From contig NZ_JBBYXL010000005.1 in NCBI RefSeq assembly GCF_039655865.1, positions 124,001 through 188,000 of the forward strand: DNA of 64,000 bases. Direction: 5' to 3'. The stretch comes from Prosthecobacter sp. SYSU 5D2 (GTDB lineage Bacteria; Verrucomicrobiota; Verrucomicrobiia; Verrucomicrobiales; Verrucomicrobiaceae). This document shows positions 42,234 through 50,534 of this stretch, in pieces. The notes beneath the pieces are model-generated. The model searched no databases. It had not been told where the DNA came from and saw nothing but the letters and a program-made list of their open reading frames with translations. Numbering within the stretch: position 1 is the stretch's first letter; every line of letters begins with the position of its first letter. The position numbers and the translations under genes are program-made.

Positions 42234-42794
42234 GTGACTCAACCGCCCGACAAACTCCGCCAGCTCCTGGATGCCGCCGGGGTGGAGCGCTGCCTGGATG
42301 ACATGGCCGCCGCCATTGACGCCCGTTGGAAAAACGAGGCCCGCATTGCCCTCGTCGGTGTTTATCGCCGGGGGGTGCCCTTTGCCCGTGCTCTCGCTGA
42401 CCGTCTCCGTGCCCGGGGCCGCGAGGTGGATTTTGGCAAGATTGACATCACCCAATACCGCGATGACCTCCAGACGATGACCGTACTGCCCAAGCTGGAA
42501 GGATCGGAACTGAATTTTGACATCGAGGACGCCGTCGTCATCCTTTGCGATGAAGTCATCTACACCGCCCGCACCTCCCGCGCCGCCCTGGAGGAGCTGC
42601 TGGACTTCGGCCGGCCGCGCTGCGTCCAGTTTGCCGTGCTGGTGGACCGCGCCGGACGCGAGCTTCCCCTCCAGCCGGATTACGCCGGGATCCGCGTGGA
42701 CCTTCCACCTGATGAGCGCGTCAGCGTGCGGTTCACTGACGGAGACGGCCGTGACGAAGTATTTGTTAGACCCTGGCCACAGAAAACCGCATGA
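42234..42794 (+). CDS. pyrR: PyrR: pyrimidine operon regulator / uracil phosphoribosyltransferase family
   Basis: A 186-residue phosphoribosyltransferase-fold protein from GTG 42234. The family pattern is clear: ALVGVYRRGVPFARALADRL near residue 42, VDFGKIDITQYRDDL near 65, and the PRPP loop VVILCDEVIYTARTSRAALE near 100, then FGRPRCVQFAVLVDRAGREL and a QPDYAGIRVDLP end. The usual PyrR loop is close to VDDVLYTGRTIRAA; here it is CDEVIYTARTSRAA, so the second Asp and the Gly of TGRT are changed. It overlaps pyrB by ATGA. In other bacteria PyrR senses UMP and binds pyr mRNA to control attenuation; no such RNA structure was confirmed here. Confidence 0.88.
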   Translation: MTQPPDKLRQLLDAAGVERCLDDMAAAIDARWKNEARIALVGVYRRGVPFARALADRLRARGREVDFGKIDITQYRDDLQTMTVLPKLEGSELNFDIEDAVVILCDEVIYTARTSRAALEELLDFGRPRCVQFAVLVDRAGRELPLQPDYAGIRVDLPPDERVSVRFTDGDGRDEVFVRPWPQKTA

Positions 42795-43723
42795 GCATCA
42801 CCCCACGCAAAGACCTCCTCGACATCGCCTCCCTCACGACTGAGGAAATCGAGTTCGTCCTGGCCAATGCCGTGCCCTTCAAGGACCTCTTCAAACGGAG
42901 CGTCAAAAAGGTCCCCACACTGAAGGGCCAGACCGTGCTCACCCTTTTTTACGAGCCCAGCACCCGCACCCGCTCCTCCTTCGAAGTCGCAGCCAACCGC
43001 CTCTCCGCCGACGTCACCCACTTTGACATCGAGTCCTCCAGCGTGGTCAAAGGCGAGTCCATCCTGGACACCGTGGAAACGCTGGAATCCATGCGCGTGG
43101 ACTACATCGTGGTGCGACACAAGCAGGCCGGCATCCCCAACCTCATCGCCAAAAACACACGCGCCAGCGTCATCAATGCCGGCGATGGCTGGCATGCTCA
43201 CCCCACCCAGGCCCTGCTGGATGCCTTCACACTTAAAGAGCAGATCAAGGACCTTCGTGGCGCCCGCGCCCTCATCGTCGGGGATCTCCAGCACAGCCGC
43301 GTGGCCCGCAGCACCAGCCTCATCTTCCGCCGCCTCGGCATGGACGTCGCCTACCTCGCCCCAGGTTCCATGATGCCGCGCGAGACCCCGCCGGAGGTAA
43401 AACTCTTTGGCAACTGGACCGATGCGCTCGATTGGAAACCGGACGTCATCTACCTCCTCCGTGTGCAGAGCGAGCGCATGGACGAGCCCTTCTTCCCCAG
43501 CGCCGCCGAGTATCACAAAAATTACGGCCTAACCGATGATCGCGTCAAAATCCTGCGCGACCGCGGCCTCTGGCTCATGCACCCCGGCCCCGTCAATCGC
43601 GGCGTCGAGATCACCGACCTCGGCATGAACTACGAAAAGAGCCTCATCAACCAGCAGGTGGAAAACGGCATCGCCGTCCGCATGAGCGTCCTCTACTGGC
43701 TGAAGCCGGGTGCTGAGGTTTAA
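42791..43723 (+). CDS. pyrB: Aspartate carbamoyltransferase catalytic subunit
   Basis: A 310-residue enzyme that joins carbamoyl phosphate and aspartate in pyrimidine synthesis. The carbamoyl-phosphate motif FYEPSTRTRSSFEVAANRL is near residue 55, the second motif ESSSVVKGESILDTVETLES near 83, HPTQALLDAFTLKEQIKDLR near 138, and IYLLRVQSERM near 220. The C-terminus has the HPGPVNRGVEI motif. Length is normal. The start overlaps pyrR (ATGA). No pyrI, dihydroorotase (pyrC) or carA follows; the next 300 bp are non-coding. Confidence 0.96.
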   Translation: MSITPRKDLLDIASLTTEEIEFVLANAVPFKDLFKRSVKKVPTLKGQTVLTLFYEPSTRTRSSFEVAANRLSADVTHFDIESSSVVKGESILDTVETLESMRVDYIVVRHKQAGIPNLIAKNTRASVINAGDGWHAHPTQALLDAFTLKEQIKDLRGARALIVGDLQHSRVARSTSLIFRRLGMDVAYLAPGSMMPRETPPEVKLFGNWTDALDWKPDVIYLLRVQSERMDEPFFPSAAEYHKNYGLTDDRVKILRDRGLWLMHPGPVNRGVEITDLGMNYEKSLINQQVENGIAVRMSVLYWLKPGAEV

Positions 43724-43849
43724 CATCAGCTGGATTCCGCACTGCGGCCTTAAGCTTCTTTTACTAGAACTATGGACCTCAGTCGGCCATGCAATATGCT
43801 TGGTTTTCAAGTAATTAACGTCTCCCCGTGGGTGAGAACACGGAATGTG

Positions 43850-43865
43850 AAATTAAATTTAATTT
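43850..43865. promoter_or_regulatory. 16-bp perfect AT palindrome upstream of the beta-barrel gene
   Basis: AAATTAAATTTAATTT reads the same on both strands. It lies in the 301-bp gap between pyrB and the outer-membrane protein gene, 159 bp before that start. A short GC stem (CCGTG/CACGG, 43826-43843) lies just upstream. It could be an UP-element, an operator or an AT-rich curved site; no clear -35/-10 pair was found in the gap. Confidence 0.35.
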
Positions 43866-44024
43866 AGCACATCCAAGCGTCCGCACACTCCCGATGACAC
43901 ATCGAACTCAAGGTGTTCGCGCATTTCGTTCAAACAAAATTCGCGATTCCCGGGGTTTTTCAAAAAGCACGATTCTATGCCCGGCCCCCGCCTGGCGCAG
44001 AACAACTACATACAACCCAAGACC

Positions 44025-44687
44025 ATGATCAAGAAAACACTCTGCACTCTCACCTGCTCACTGCTCGCCGTTGCAGCTTATGCAGGCACCACCCCCGTCT
44101 ATTCAGGCAAGGCAACACAGCCCACTGTGGACCCAATCTCCCCTGTTTTGATCTCCTATGACAACGTCTCCCTCGGCTACCTCTACCGCTCCGCTGATTT
44201 CCTCGGCTCGGATGTGGACGGCCACGGTGCGGCGCTGAACCTGGAAGTCTCTCCAGTGGACCACCTCTACCTCACCCTTGGCGGTTCCTGGACATCCCTG
44301 GACATCCTGGGTCTGGATCTGGATTACTGGCATGGCAAGGCAGGCATCGGCGGTTACATCCCCCTGTCTGAAAACATCCACTTCGTCCTCGAAGGCGGCG
44401 CCAGCTACTACAACGTCAACCTGGGCAACTTTGATGTGGGCACGGATGACTGGGGCATCTATGCCATGCCGCATCTGCGCATGAAATTTGGCGCGTTTGA
44501 GACCCACATCGGCGGCACCTATGACAGCAATGAGCTGGCCATGTCCCGCTACACCGCCTTCGCCCGCCTGCTGTATGAAATCACGCCTTCCCTGGACGTT
44601 TACGCCAGCGTGAACCGCGGTTTCCGTCATAACTCGGACTTCAACACCGCCTGGGGCGTCCAGGCCGGTCTGCGCTTCAAGTTCTAA
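44025..44687 (+). CDS. Outer-membrane beta-barrel protein
   Basis: A 220-residue protein with a signal peptide (MIKKTLCTLTCSLLAVAAYA). After a short linker it consists of alternating amphipathic strands (LYLTLGGSWTSLDILG, NIHFVLEGGASYYNVN, FARLLYEITPSLDVYASVNR) and ends in GVQAGLRFKF, the terminal aromatic strand used for outer-membrane insertion. ATG 44025 is chosen because it opens the signal peptide; a GTG/ATG 16 codons upstream adds no family-like residues. About eight to ten strands are predicted, so it is a small OmpA/OmpW-size barrel. Family and function are not recognised. A strong terminator follows. Confidence 0.8.
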   Translation: MIKKTLCTLTCSLLAVAAYAGTTPVYSGKATQPTVDPISPVLISYDNVSLGYLYRSADFLGSDVDGHGAALNLEVSPVDHLYLTLGGSWTSLDILGLDLDYWHGKAGIGGYIPLSENIHFVLEGGASYYNVNLGNFDVGTDDWGIYAMPHLRMKFGAFETHIGGTYDSNELAMSRYTAFARLLYEITPSLDVYASVNRGFRHNSDFNTAWGVQAGLRFKF

Positions 44688-44743
44688 TTCTGATCCAGGC
44701 CGGCAGCCTCTTCTCTGCCGGTCCGGCTGTTGATGGTCGATTC

Positions 44744-44779
44744 GCGTGCACAGTCTCCGGGCTGTGCACGCTCTTTTTT
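44744..44779 (+). terminator. Intrinsic terminator after the beta-barrel gene
   Basis: Perfect 10-bp stem GCGTGCACAG / CTGTGCACGC (44744-44753 with 44762-44771) with an 8-base loop, followed by TCTTTTTT. A smaller hairpin (CCGGCAG/CTGCCGG) lies about 45 bp upstream. It separates the barrel gene from the ku operon. Confidence 0.92.
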
Positions 44780-44839
44780 GTCCAGGTGCCAGACGCAAAA
44801 CCGACGCGCATTGCGATCCTTCATGCACCCGTCGTTCTT

Positions 44840-45748
44840 ATGAGAGCCATCTGGAAAGGAACCATCAGCTTTGGGCTTGTGTCCATCCCCGTCTCGTTAT
44901 ACCCCGCCATCCGCCGCGAAGACCTCAGCTTTCGCCTCTTGCGCGGCTCGGACCTCAGCCCGGTAAATTACAAACGCGTGGCTGAAAAGGACGGCAAGGA
45001 AGTTCCCTGGGACAAGATCGTCAAAGGTTATGAATACGAAAAGGGCAAGTTCGTCGTGCTCAAGGATGAGGATTTCGCCCGCGTGGATGTCGAGGCCACC
45101 CAGACCGTGGACATCATCAACTTCGTCTCCCTGCAGGAGGTCAATCCCCTGCTGTTCTACAAGCCTTATCATCTCGAAGTCGCCAAGGGCGGCGGCAAAG
45201 CCTACATTTTGTTACGCGATGCCCTGGAAAAGAGCGGCAAGATCGCCATCGCACGCGTGGTCATCAAGACCCGCCAGCACCTCGCCGCCATCAAGCCCCA
45301 GGCCAAAAACCTCATGCTGGAGCTGATGCACTTCCCCGACGAACTGCGCGACATGTCCGAGCTCAAAGCCCCCGAAGGTGCCGCCCCCGCCAAGGCTGAA
45401 ATCAACATGGCCGGCAAGCTCATTGACAGCATGACCACCCCTTGGGATCCAGAGGCCTATAAAGACGAATATCGCGAAGCACTGGAAGACATGATCGAGG
45501 ACAAGGTGGCTCATGGCGAAAGCAAACCGGTGAAAGCCGTGCGGACCAAACGCCCTTCCAACGTCATTGACCTGGTGGCCGTGCTGCAGGAAAGCCTGAA
45601 AAAATCCGGTGCCAAAACCTCCTCCGCCTCCGCCAAAACCAAATCTTCCACCAAGGCCGCCAAAAAAACCGCCCCGGCCAAAAAGGCCTCCTCCGCGAAA
45701 AAAACCAGTGCCGCCAAAAAGACCAAAAGCCGGAAGAAAGCGGCATAA
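44840..45748 (+). CDS. ku: Ku, DNA double-strand-break end-binding protein
   Basis: A 302-residue prokaryotic Ku homodimer subunit for non-homologous end joining. ATG 44840 gives the canonical MRAIWKGTISFGLVSIPVSL; the open frame upstream adds 18 residues that are not family-like. Further Ku sequence: DLSFRLLRGSDLSPVNYKRV, GYEYEKGKFVVLKDEDF, YKPYHLEVAKGGGKAYILL, ARVVIKTRQHLAAIKPQAKN. The core ends near residue 200. The C-terminal tail from about residue 258 is rich in Lys, Ala and Ser, as in many bacterial Ku proteins that use it for DNA contact. The ligase gene follows after 9 bp. Confidence 0.95.
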   Translation: MRAIWKGTISFGLVSIPVSLYPAIRREDLSFRLLRGSDLSPVNYKRVAEKDGKEVPWDKIVKGYEYEKGKFVVLKDEDFARVDVEATQTVDIINFVSLQEVNPLLFYKPYHLEVAKGGGKAYILLRDALEKSGKIAIARVVIKTRQHLAAIKPQAKNLMLELMHFPDELRDMSELKAPEGAAPAKAEINMAGKLIDSMTTPWDPEAYKDEYREALEDMIEDKVAHGESKPVKAVRTKRPSNVIDLVAVLQESLKKSGAKTSSASAKTKSSTKAAKKTAPAKKASSAKKTSAAKKTKSRKKAA

Positions 45749-45757
45749 GCCCAGGCC

Positions 45758-47389
45758 ATGTCGCTGAAGGACTACCACAAGAAGCGCAACTTAAAGGTCA
45801 CCGCTGAACCCGATGGCCGCAAGAAGACCGTACGCAGTCCCGGCACCCGCCGCTTTGTCATCCAGAAGCACGCTGCCTCCCGCCTGCACTATGACTTCCG
45901 CCTGGAGCTGGGCGGCACGCTAAAATCCTGGGCCGTGCCCAAAGGCATCCCCTTTGCCAAAGGCGAAAAACGTCTCGCCGTGGAGGTGGAAGACCACCCC
46001 GTTTCATACATTGATTTTGAAGGCCCCATTCCCAAAGGCCAGTATGGCGGCGGCACCGTCATGGTCTGGGATGCAGGCACCTATGAAACCCCGTCCAAAG
46101 CCCCACTGAAGGAGCTGGCCGGCGGAAAAATCCATGTCCATCTCAGCGGCAGCAAGCTGCAAGGGGAATGGTACCTCGTCCGCCTGCGCGATGAAAAACA
46201 GTGGCTCCTGATACGCGGTGGCGATGACATGAAACCCGTCACCAAAAAGCTGGACGATACCTCCGCCCTTTCCGGCCGGAACATGAAGCAGCTCGCCACG
46301 GCACCGCCTTGGAACAGCAACCGCCCCGCCTCCGCCACCCTGCCTGCTGCCAAAAAAACGGCGAAGACTGCGAAAACACCCAGAGCCAAAAAGGCCAAAA
46401 AAACCGCCGGCAAAACCCCCGTCTTCGTCGAACCCATGAAGGCCAAACTCGTTTCCTCTCCGCCCACGGATGACGGCTGGATCTATGAGATCAAGTTCGA
46501 CGGCTTCCGATCCCTGGCCATCATCCATGGCAGCGGCGTACGCCTCATCTCCCGCACGGAAAAGGACATGACCGCCAAGTTCCCGGAGGTCACCGAAGCT
46601 CTGCAAAAACTCGATCTCCCTTCCTGCATCCTCGATGGCGAAATCGTCGCCCTGGATGACAAAGGCCGCTCCTCCTTTCAGATGCTTCAGGCCTATGAGC
46701 TCGGCCAGGAGCAGCCCCCTCTGTGCTTCTACGCCTTTGATCTGCTCACGCTGAAGGGCCGTGACCAAATGAAACTCCCCCTTTTGGAAAGGAAGGAGCG
46801 TCTGCAAGAGCTGCTGCCACCTTCCGATGTCATCCGTTATTCCGCCTCCCTGGAAGGCGATGGCGAAACCCTGCTCAAACAGGTGGCCAAACTCCGCCTC
46901 GAAGGCCTCATCGGCAAGCGAGCGGACTCCGCCTATGAATCCGGCCGCCGCAGCGGCCACTGGATCAAGCTCAAGCTCGTCGCCGAACAAGAAGTGGTGA
47001 TCGGCGGTTATACCGCCCCAGGCGGCAGCCGCAAGCACTTCGGCGCCCTCATCGTCGGCGTCTATGCGGATGGCAAACTCCAGTCCGTGGGCAAGGTGGG
47101 CACCGGTTTTAATGCCAAGCTTTTGCGCGAACTCCACGACCGCTTTCAGCCCCTGGTGCAGACCCAGTGCCCCTTTGCCAACTTGCCTGCGGACAGCAGC
47201 GGCCGCTGGGGCCAGGGCATCACCCGTGCCGAAATGAAAAACTGCACCTGGCTCAAGCCCACGCTCGTCTGCCAGGTCAAGTTCGCCGAATGGACCCGCG
47301 ACCTCCGCCTGCGCCAGCCGGTCTTCCTGGGCCTCCGCGAAGACAAAAAAGCCCGCCACGTCGTGCGCGAAACACCTGCTGACCCATGA
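45758..47389 (+). CDS. ligD: LigD-type phosphoesterase-ATP-dependent DNA ligase
   Basis: A 543-residue two-domain NHEJ enzyme. The N-terminal 3'-phosphoesterase domain (about residues 25-150) has RFVIQKHAASRLHYDFRLEL, SWAVPKGIPFAKGEKRLAVE, HPVSYIDFEGPIPKGQYGGG and the DAGTYE end. A Lys/Ala-rich linker (about 190-220) leads to the ligase domain with catalytic Lys near residue 246 in YEIKFDGFRSLAI, then ILDGEIVALDDKG, FYAFDLL, EGLIGKRADS and WIKLK, and an OB fold to the end. The polymerase domain found in full-length LigD is missing and is encoded by the next, overlapping gene. Confidence 0.94.
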   Translation: MSLKDYHKKRNLKVTAEPDGRKKTVRSPGTRRFVIQKHAASRLHYDFRLELGGTLKSWAVPKGIPFAKGEKRLAVEVEDHPVSYIDFEGPIPKGQYGGGTVMVWDAGTYETPSKAPLKELAGGKIHVHLSGSKLQGEWYLVRLRDEKQWLLIRGGDDMKPVTKKLDDTSALSGRNMKQLATAPPWNSNRPASATLPAAKKTAKTAKTPRAKKAKKTAGKTPVFVEPMKAKLVSSPPTDDGWIYEIKFDGFRSLAIIHGSGVRLISRTEKDMTAKFPEVTEALQKLDLPSCILDGEIVALDDKGRSSFQMLQAYELGQEQPPLCFYAFDLLTLKGRDQMKLPLLERKERLQELLPPSDVIRYSASLEGDGETLLKQVAKLRLEGLIGKRADSAYESGRRSGHWIKLKLVAEQEVVIGGYTAPGGSRKHFGALIVGVYADGKLQSVGKVGTGFNAKLLRELHDRFQPLVQTQCPFANLPADSSGRWGQGITRAEMKNCTWLKPTLVCQVKFAEWTRDLRLRQPVFLGLREDKKARHVVRETPADP

Positions 47390-48294
47390 AGAAAAAAACC
47401 CTGCTCGAAGTGGATGGCGTTGAGGTTCCGGTCAGCAGCCTGGACAAGGTCATGTATCCTAAAACCGGCTTCACCAAAGGCGATGTCATTCATTATTATA
47501 TCCAGATCGCCGGGCACATGCTGCCCCATTTAAAGGACCGGGCCCTCAGCCTGAAACGGTATCCTGACGGCGTGGACGGTTTCTTCTTTTATGAAAAGCA
47601 ATGCCCCGACCACGCCCCGGACTGGGTCAAGACCACCCGCGTGCCCAAGACCGATGGCAGCATCGATTACTGCGTCGCAGATGCCCTCCCCACCCTCGTC
47701 TGGCTGGCCCAGCTCGCCAACCTGGAGTTCCATAGTTTCCTGCATCGCGCCAAAGCTCCCAAGCGCCCCACCGTCCTCGCCTTCGACCTCGATCCCGGCC
47801 CGCCCGCCGATATCCTCACCTGCTGCAAAGTCGGCCTGATGCTCAAAGACCTCTTCGATGCCCTCGGCCTGCAGAGCTTCCCCAAAACCTCCGGCTCCAA
47901 GGGCATGCAGGTTTATGTGCCGCTGAACACGCCGGTCACCTATGACCGCACCAAGGCCTTTGCCCAGGCCGTCGCCCAGGCTCTTGAAGCCCAATGCCCC
48001 GATCTGGTGGTTTCCAAAATGCTGAAGAAACTCCGCGATGGCAAAGTGTTTGTGGACTGGAGCCAGAACGACGACCACAAAACCACCGTCAATGTCTATT
48101 CCCTCCGCGCCAAGGAAACGCCCACCGTCTCCACACCGGTGACGTGGGAGGAGGTCGCTTCGGCACTCAAAAGAAAGAAGCCTCTCTCGTTTGAGCCCAA
48201 GGAGGTCTTCAAGCGCCTGAAAAAGCATGGGGACCTTTTCGCCCCCGTGCTGACGCTTAAACAGAAGCTGCCTCCCATCCGCTCACTGGCCTGA
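47386..48294 (+). CDS. LigD-type DNA polymerase/primase domain protein
   Basis: A 302-residue stand-alone LigD POL domain (archaeo-eukaryotic primase fold). It opens with LDKVMYPKTGFTKGDVIHYY, then LSLKRYPDGVDGFFFYEKQC, VWLAQLANLEFHSFLHRAK and the metal-binding DxD in LAFDLDPGPPADI near residue 133. FPKTSGSKGMQVYVPL (the SGSKG/H-type motif) and VFVDWSQNDDHKTTVNVYSL follow. The family fills gaps and adds ribonucleotides at broken ends. It overlaps the ligase gene by ATGA, giving the order ku - PE-ligase - polymerase. It ends convergent with a small membrane protein 12 bp away. Confidence 0.93.
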   Translation: MKKKTLLEVDGVEVPVSSLDKVMYPKTGFTKGDVIHYYIQIAGHMLPHLKDRALSLKRYPDGVDGFFFYEKQCPDHAPDWVKTTRVPKTDGSIDYCVADALPTLVWLAQLANLEFHSFLHRAKAPKRPTVLAFDLDPGPPADILTCCKVGLMLKDLFDALGLQSFPKTSGSKGMQVYVPLNTPVTYDRTKAFAQAVAQALEAQCPDLVVSKMLKKLRDGKVFVDWSQNDDHKTTVNVYSLRAKETPTVSTPVTWEEVASALKRKKPLSFEPKEVFKRLKKHGDLFAPVLTLKQKLPPIRSLA

Positions 48295-48306
48295 GCAAGA
48301 TTAGGC

Positions 48307-48495
48307 TCAACCCGTCACTTTTTCAGTCGCAGGCACGTTTGAGGGCACGGTTTCAGGAGCCGCACGGCCCCATAAAATAAACCACATGAGGAGTCCCAGC
48401 ATGATGACCAGCGCGATGGCCAGCACCAGGCATCCGCCACGGTTGCGACCGCTCCTGAGCACAGGTTCGGATTCGGTTTCAGTGTATTTGTCCAT
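48307..48495 (-). CDS. Small single-pass membrane protein, unknown
   Basis: A 62-residue protein from ATG 48495 (MDKYTETESEPVLRSGRNRG) with one strong membrane helix (GCLVLAIALVIMLGLLMWFI) and a polar Pro/Thr/Glu tail. A start 12 codons upstream (48531) is in frame but adds a stretch that does not look like protein. A basic patch (RSGRNR) before the helix predicts the N-terminus inside. It is convergent with the ligD polymerase gene. I do not recognise the family. Confidence 0.5.
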   Translation of the reverse strand: MDKYTETESEPVLRSGRNRGGCLVLAIALVIMLGLLMWFILWGRAAPETVPSNVPATEKVTG

Positions 48496-48598
48496 GATGT
48501 TGTAGGATGCAGGGTTTCTTTGGGAAGACACACGTCAAACCACCGGAGGCCAGTTTGCCCCCGAGTTCCGCGATGCATCACGGTCATCGGGAACAAGT

Positions 48599-48618
48599 CC
48601 GGGCCTCATATGGCCCGG
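48599..48618. other. GC hairpin in the gap before rpsU terminator
   Basis: CCGGGCC - TCATAT - GGCCCGG, a perfect 7-bp stem, in the 351-bp gap 48496-48846. There is no T-run after it on either strand. Besides this and the rpsU terminator I see no gene in the gap. Confidence 0.4.
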
Positions 48619-48778
48619 TGACGGCTGATGGCGAACGTGTTCATGACGGACAGGGTTCGCAACAAGCCACCCCTTTGGACCTCACCCACCCCGCAGATCC
48701 CGAATATCAGGCAGGAAGCAATCAGACATTTCCAGCCCCTATCCTGCCCAGTTCAGCTCAAGCCTGATGTCCCCACGC

Positions 48779-48809
48779 AAAAAGGCTGCCTGTGTAACAG
48801 ACAGCCTTT
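48779..48809 (-). terminator. Intrinsic terminator of rpsU
   Basis: On the minus strand a stem AAAGGCTGTCTG / CAGGCAGCCTTT (one G-T type mismatch) with a 5-base loop is followed by a T-run (TTTTTGC). It lies about 40 bp beyond the rpsU stop. Confidence 0.85.
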
Positions 48810-48846
48810 GAGAGGGTTGGAAATCCGGACAACGAGCCTGGAAAAC

Positions 48847-49077
48847 TTAGATCGTCGGGGGGGGCGCGCCTTCGGCGGCCTTAGGCAGCGTGAAGCGGAA
48901 GCGGATTTTGCCACGTTTGGCGGCTGCACGGGCCTTGCGCTTGGTGCGCTCTTTGGGATTCTCATGAGCGCGCAGGCGGCGCATTTCTTCGAGGATGCCT
49001 TCCATCTCGAGCTTGGTTTTAAGACGCTTGAGAGCGCGGTCAACAGGCTCACCTTTGCGGATTTGGACTTCGGGCAT
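48847..49077 (-). CDS. rpsU: 30S ribosomal protein bS21
   Basis: A 76-residue basic protein. The bS21 pattern is clear: MPEVQIRKGEPVDRALKRLK, then KLEMEGILEEMRRLRAHENP and KERTKRKARAAAKRGKIRFR. It binds near the 3' end of 16S rRNA in the small subunit. The C-terminal KAAEGAPPPTI is a short extra tail. It is monocistronic, with its own promoter and terminator. In some bacterial groups bS21 variants alter translation initiation; nothing here tests that. Confidence 0.95.
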   Translation of the reverse strand: MPEVQIRKGEPVDRALKRLKTKLEMEGILEEMRRLRAHENPKERTKRKARAAAKRGKIRFRFTLPKAAEGAPPPTI

Positions 49078-49113
49078 ACGTGTTCAGAGAAATGGTTTTG
49101 AAAAGGGGTGGCG

Positions 49114-49141
49114 AGTCTATGGGCTGAGAGCCGTTCGTCAA
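49114..49141 (-). promoter_or_regulatory. Candidate sigma-70 promoter of rpsU
   Basis: Minus strand: TTGACG (49136-49141), 16-base spacer, TAGACT (49114-49119), about 37 bp before the rpsU ATG. The gap 49078-49381 separates rpsU from a divergent gene; I see nothing else in it. Confidence 0.45.
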
Positions 49142-49381
49142 ATGGAAAAGATACACCCCGACGAGGTTTCCAGGGCCTGTGCAGGAAAATACACCCGGAC
49201 CCAGAACCAAAACAGCACGCCTGTCGGCGCAAAACCACGCCTTTCTGGACTCTGTACCGAGGGTGTGCCAGATCCCTGGGGCCAGCAAACCTTAGGTCGG
49301 GGGGCTTCTTAGAAGCTCGACAGATCGCGGCCTCTGCGATAGGATTCCGTTGTTCAAGAAGTGATCCCATCTGCTGTCGCC

Positions 49382-50386
49382 ATGAACACGCCGCTTCCCC
49401 CTTGGAGAATCAAACTGATACGAACGGTTCTTGGCCTGCCAGCCCTGGCGGTGGGCATCCTTCTGGCCTGGGCGGGTTATTTTCATCAGATGGAGGATCA
49501 TGAAAAAGTGGCCTCCTGGGTGAAGACACCCTGCCGGATCCTGTCCTGGGGCGTGAATGTCAGCCAGAGCTCTTTTGGGCTCAAGGTGCAGCCGGTCATG
49601 AGTTTTGAATATGCCTATGGAGGCAAGACATATCGCTCATCCAACTATGATGAGGCCACGGACTGGCTGGTGGATCTCCGGGACTTCGAGGCGGAGGGGC
49701 ATGCGGCACGACGTGGCCCTGCTTATTGTTATGTCAACCCTGACAAGCCTGCGGAGGCATCGTTTCGTGCGGCGCGTCTGTGGTTTCCGTTTTCATTGAT
49801 CGGTGGCGGGGCCGCCCTGGCGCTGGCAGCCATGGTCTTCCTCATTCTCACTTATATTCCCCGTCGTATCCGCCCGTATGACAGGGACGGCATGCAAGGC
49901 CGTGTGGGCAGGCGTGTGCTGGGGGGCATGGCCCTGTTCCTGATTGGCCTGGGGGTCTATCAATTGTGGCAGTTCAACCTGGTGGACAAGGTGTATGCGC
50001 AGGTGGTGCGGTCACAGCTCATCCGGGTGCCTGCGCGGGTGGAGGGCACGGGCATCGTGGAGGAGCGCGGCAGCGGGCGGCACTACAACCGCAGGTATCA
50101 GAAGGCGCATCTGGTGTATTCCTATGAGCACGGCGGCCGCCGCTGGCACTCGGACCGCTGGTACTTCGATGCCCGCCGGCTGGATGTGGGCTCCAAAGAA
50201 ACCACCCGCGCCATGCTGGCCAGGTATCCTGCCGGGTTGGAGATGGGCATCTGGATCCTGCCAGACAAGCCCTGGTATTCCACCCTGGATCCCGGTCTCC
50301 GATGGGACTTTTTGTGGCTGATTTTGCCCGTGGGTTTCATCAGCGGCGGCCTCTGGCTGCTGGGTGACATCCGGCGGAGACGGTGA
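49382..50386 (+). CDS. DUF3592-like membrane protein with duplicated extracytoplasmic domain
   Basis: A 334-residue protein from ATG 49382. About four membrane helices: near residues 14-33, 135-160, 180-200 and 305-325. Between helices 1 and 2, and again between 3 and 4, is a beta domain of the DUF3592 kind: TPCRILSWGVNVSQ...SFEYAYGGKTYRSSNYDE...CYVNPDKPAEA and VPARVEGTGIVEER...LVYSYEHGGRRWHSDRWYF...IWILPDKPWYS. So the gene looks like two DUF3592 units in tandem. Function unknown. A toxin-gene remnant begins 26 bp after its stop on the other strand. Confidence 0.7.
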   Translation: MNTPLPPWRIKLIRTVLGLPALAVGILLAWAGYFHQMEDHEKVASWVKTPCRILSWGVNVSQSSFGLKVQPVMSFEYAYGGKTYRSSNYDEATDWLVDLRDFEAEGHAARRGPAYCYVNPDKPAEASFRAARLWFPFSLIGGGAALALAAMVFLILTYIPRRIRPYDRDGMQGRVGRRVLGGMALFLIGLGVYQLWQFNLVDKVYAQVVRSQLIRVPARVEGTGIVEERGSGRHYNRRYQKAHLVYSYEHGGRRWHSDRWYFDARRLDVGSKETTRAMLARYPAGLEMGIWILPDKPWYSTLDPGLRWDFLWLILPVGFISGGLWLLGDIRRRR

Positions 50387-50412
50387 GGGGGGGTGAGGAT
50401 GAAATCCCGCTT

Positions 50413-50527
50413 TCATTTCAGCCTGCCGAGCCAGCAGTCCAGCCTGCGGCGCTCGTGCGTACCTTCGTCAAGGGTGAGGACATCCATCCCCGGCAGGTAG
50501 CAGATGTAAAACGGGGACCGTTTTCAC
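50413..50527 (-). pseudogene. 3' remnant of a ParE/RelE-type toxin gene
   Basis: Reading the minus strand gives KRSPFYICYLPGMDVLTLDE then GTHERRRLDCWLGRLK and a stop. This aligns with the last 36 residues of the intact toxin at 52501-52794 (KRFPFRIYYLPGQDIL...HERRRPDYWLGRLK). There is no start or N-terminal two-thirds; the next minus-strand gene ends 8 bp upstream of the fragment. It is the decayed tail of a second copy of the same toxin. Confidence 0.8.
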
Positions 50528-50534
50528 CTCAATG

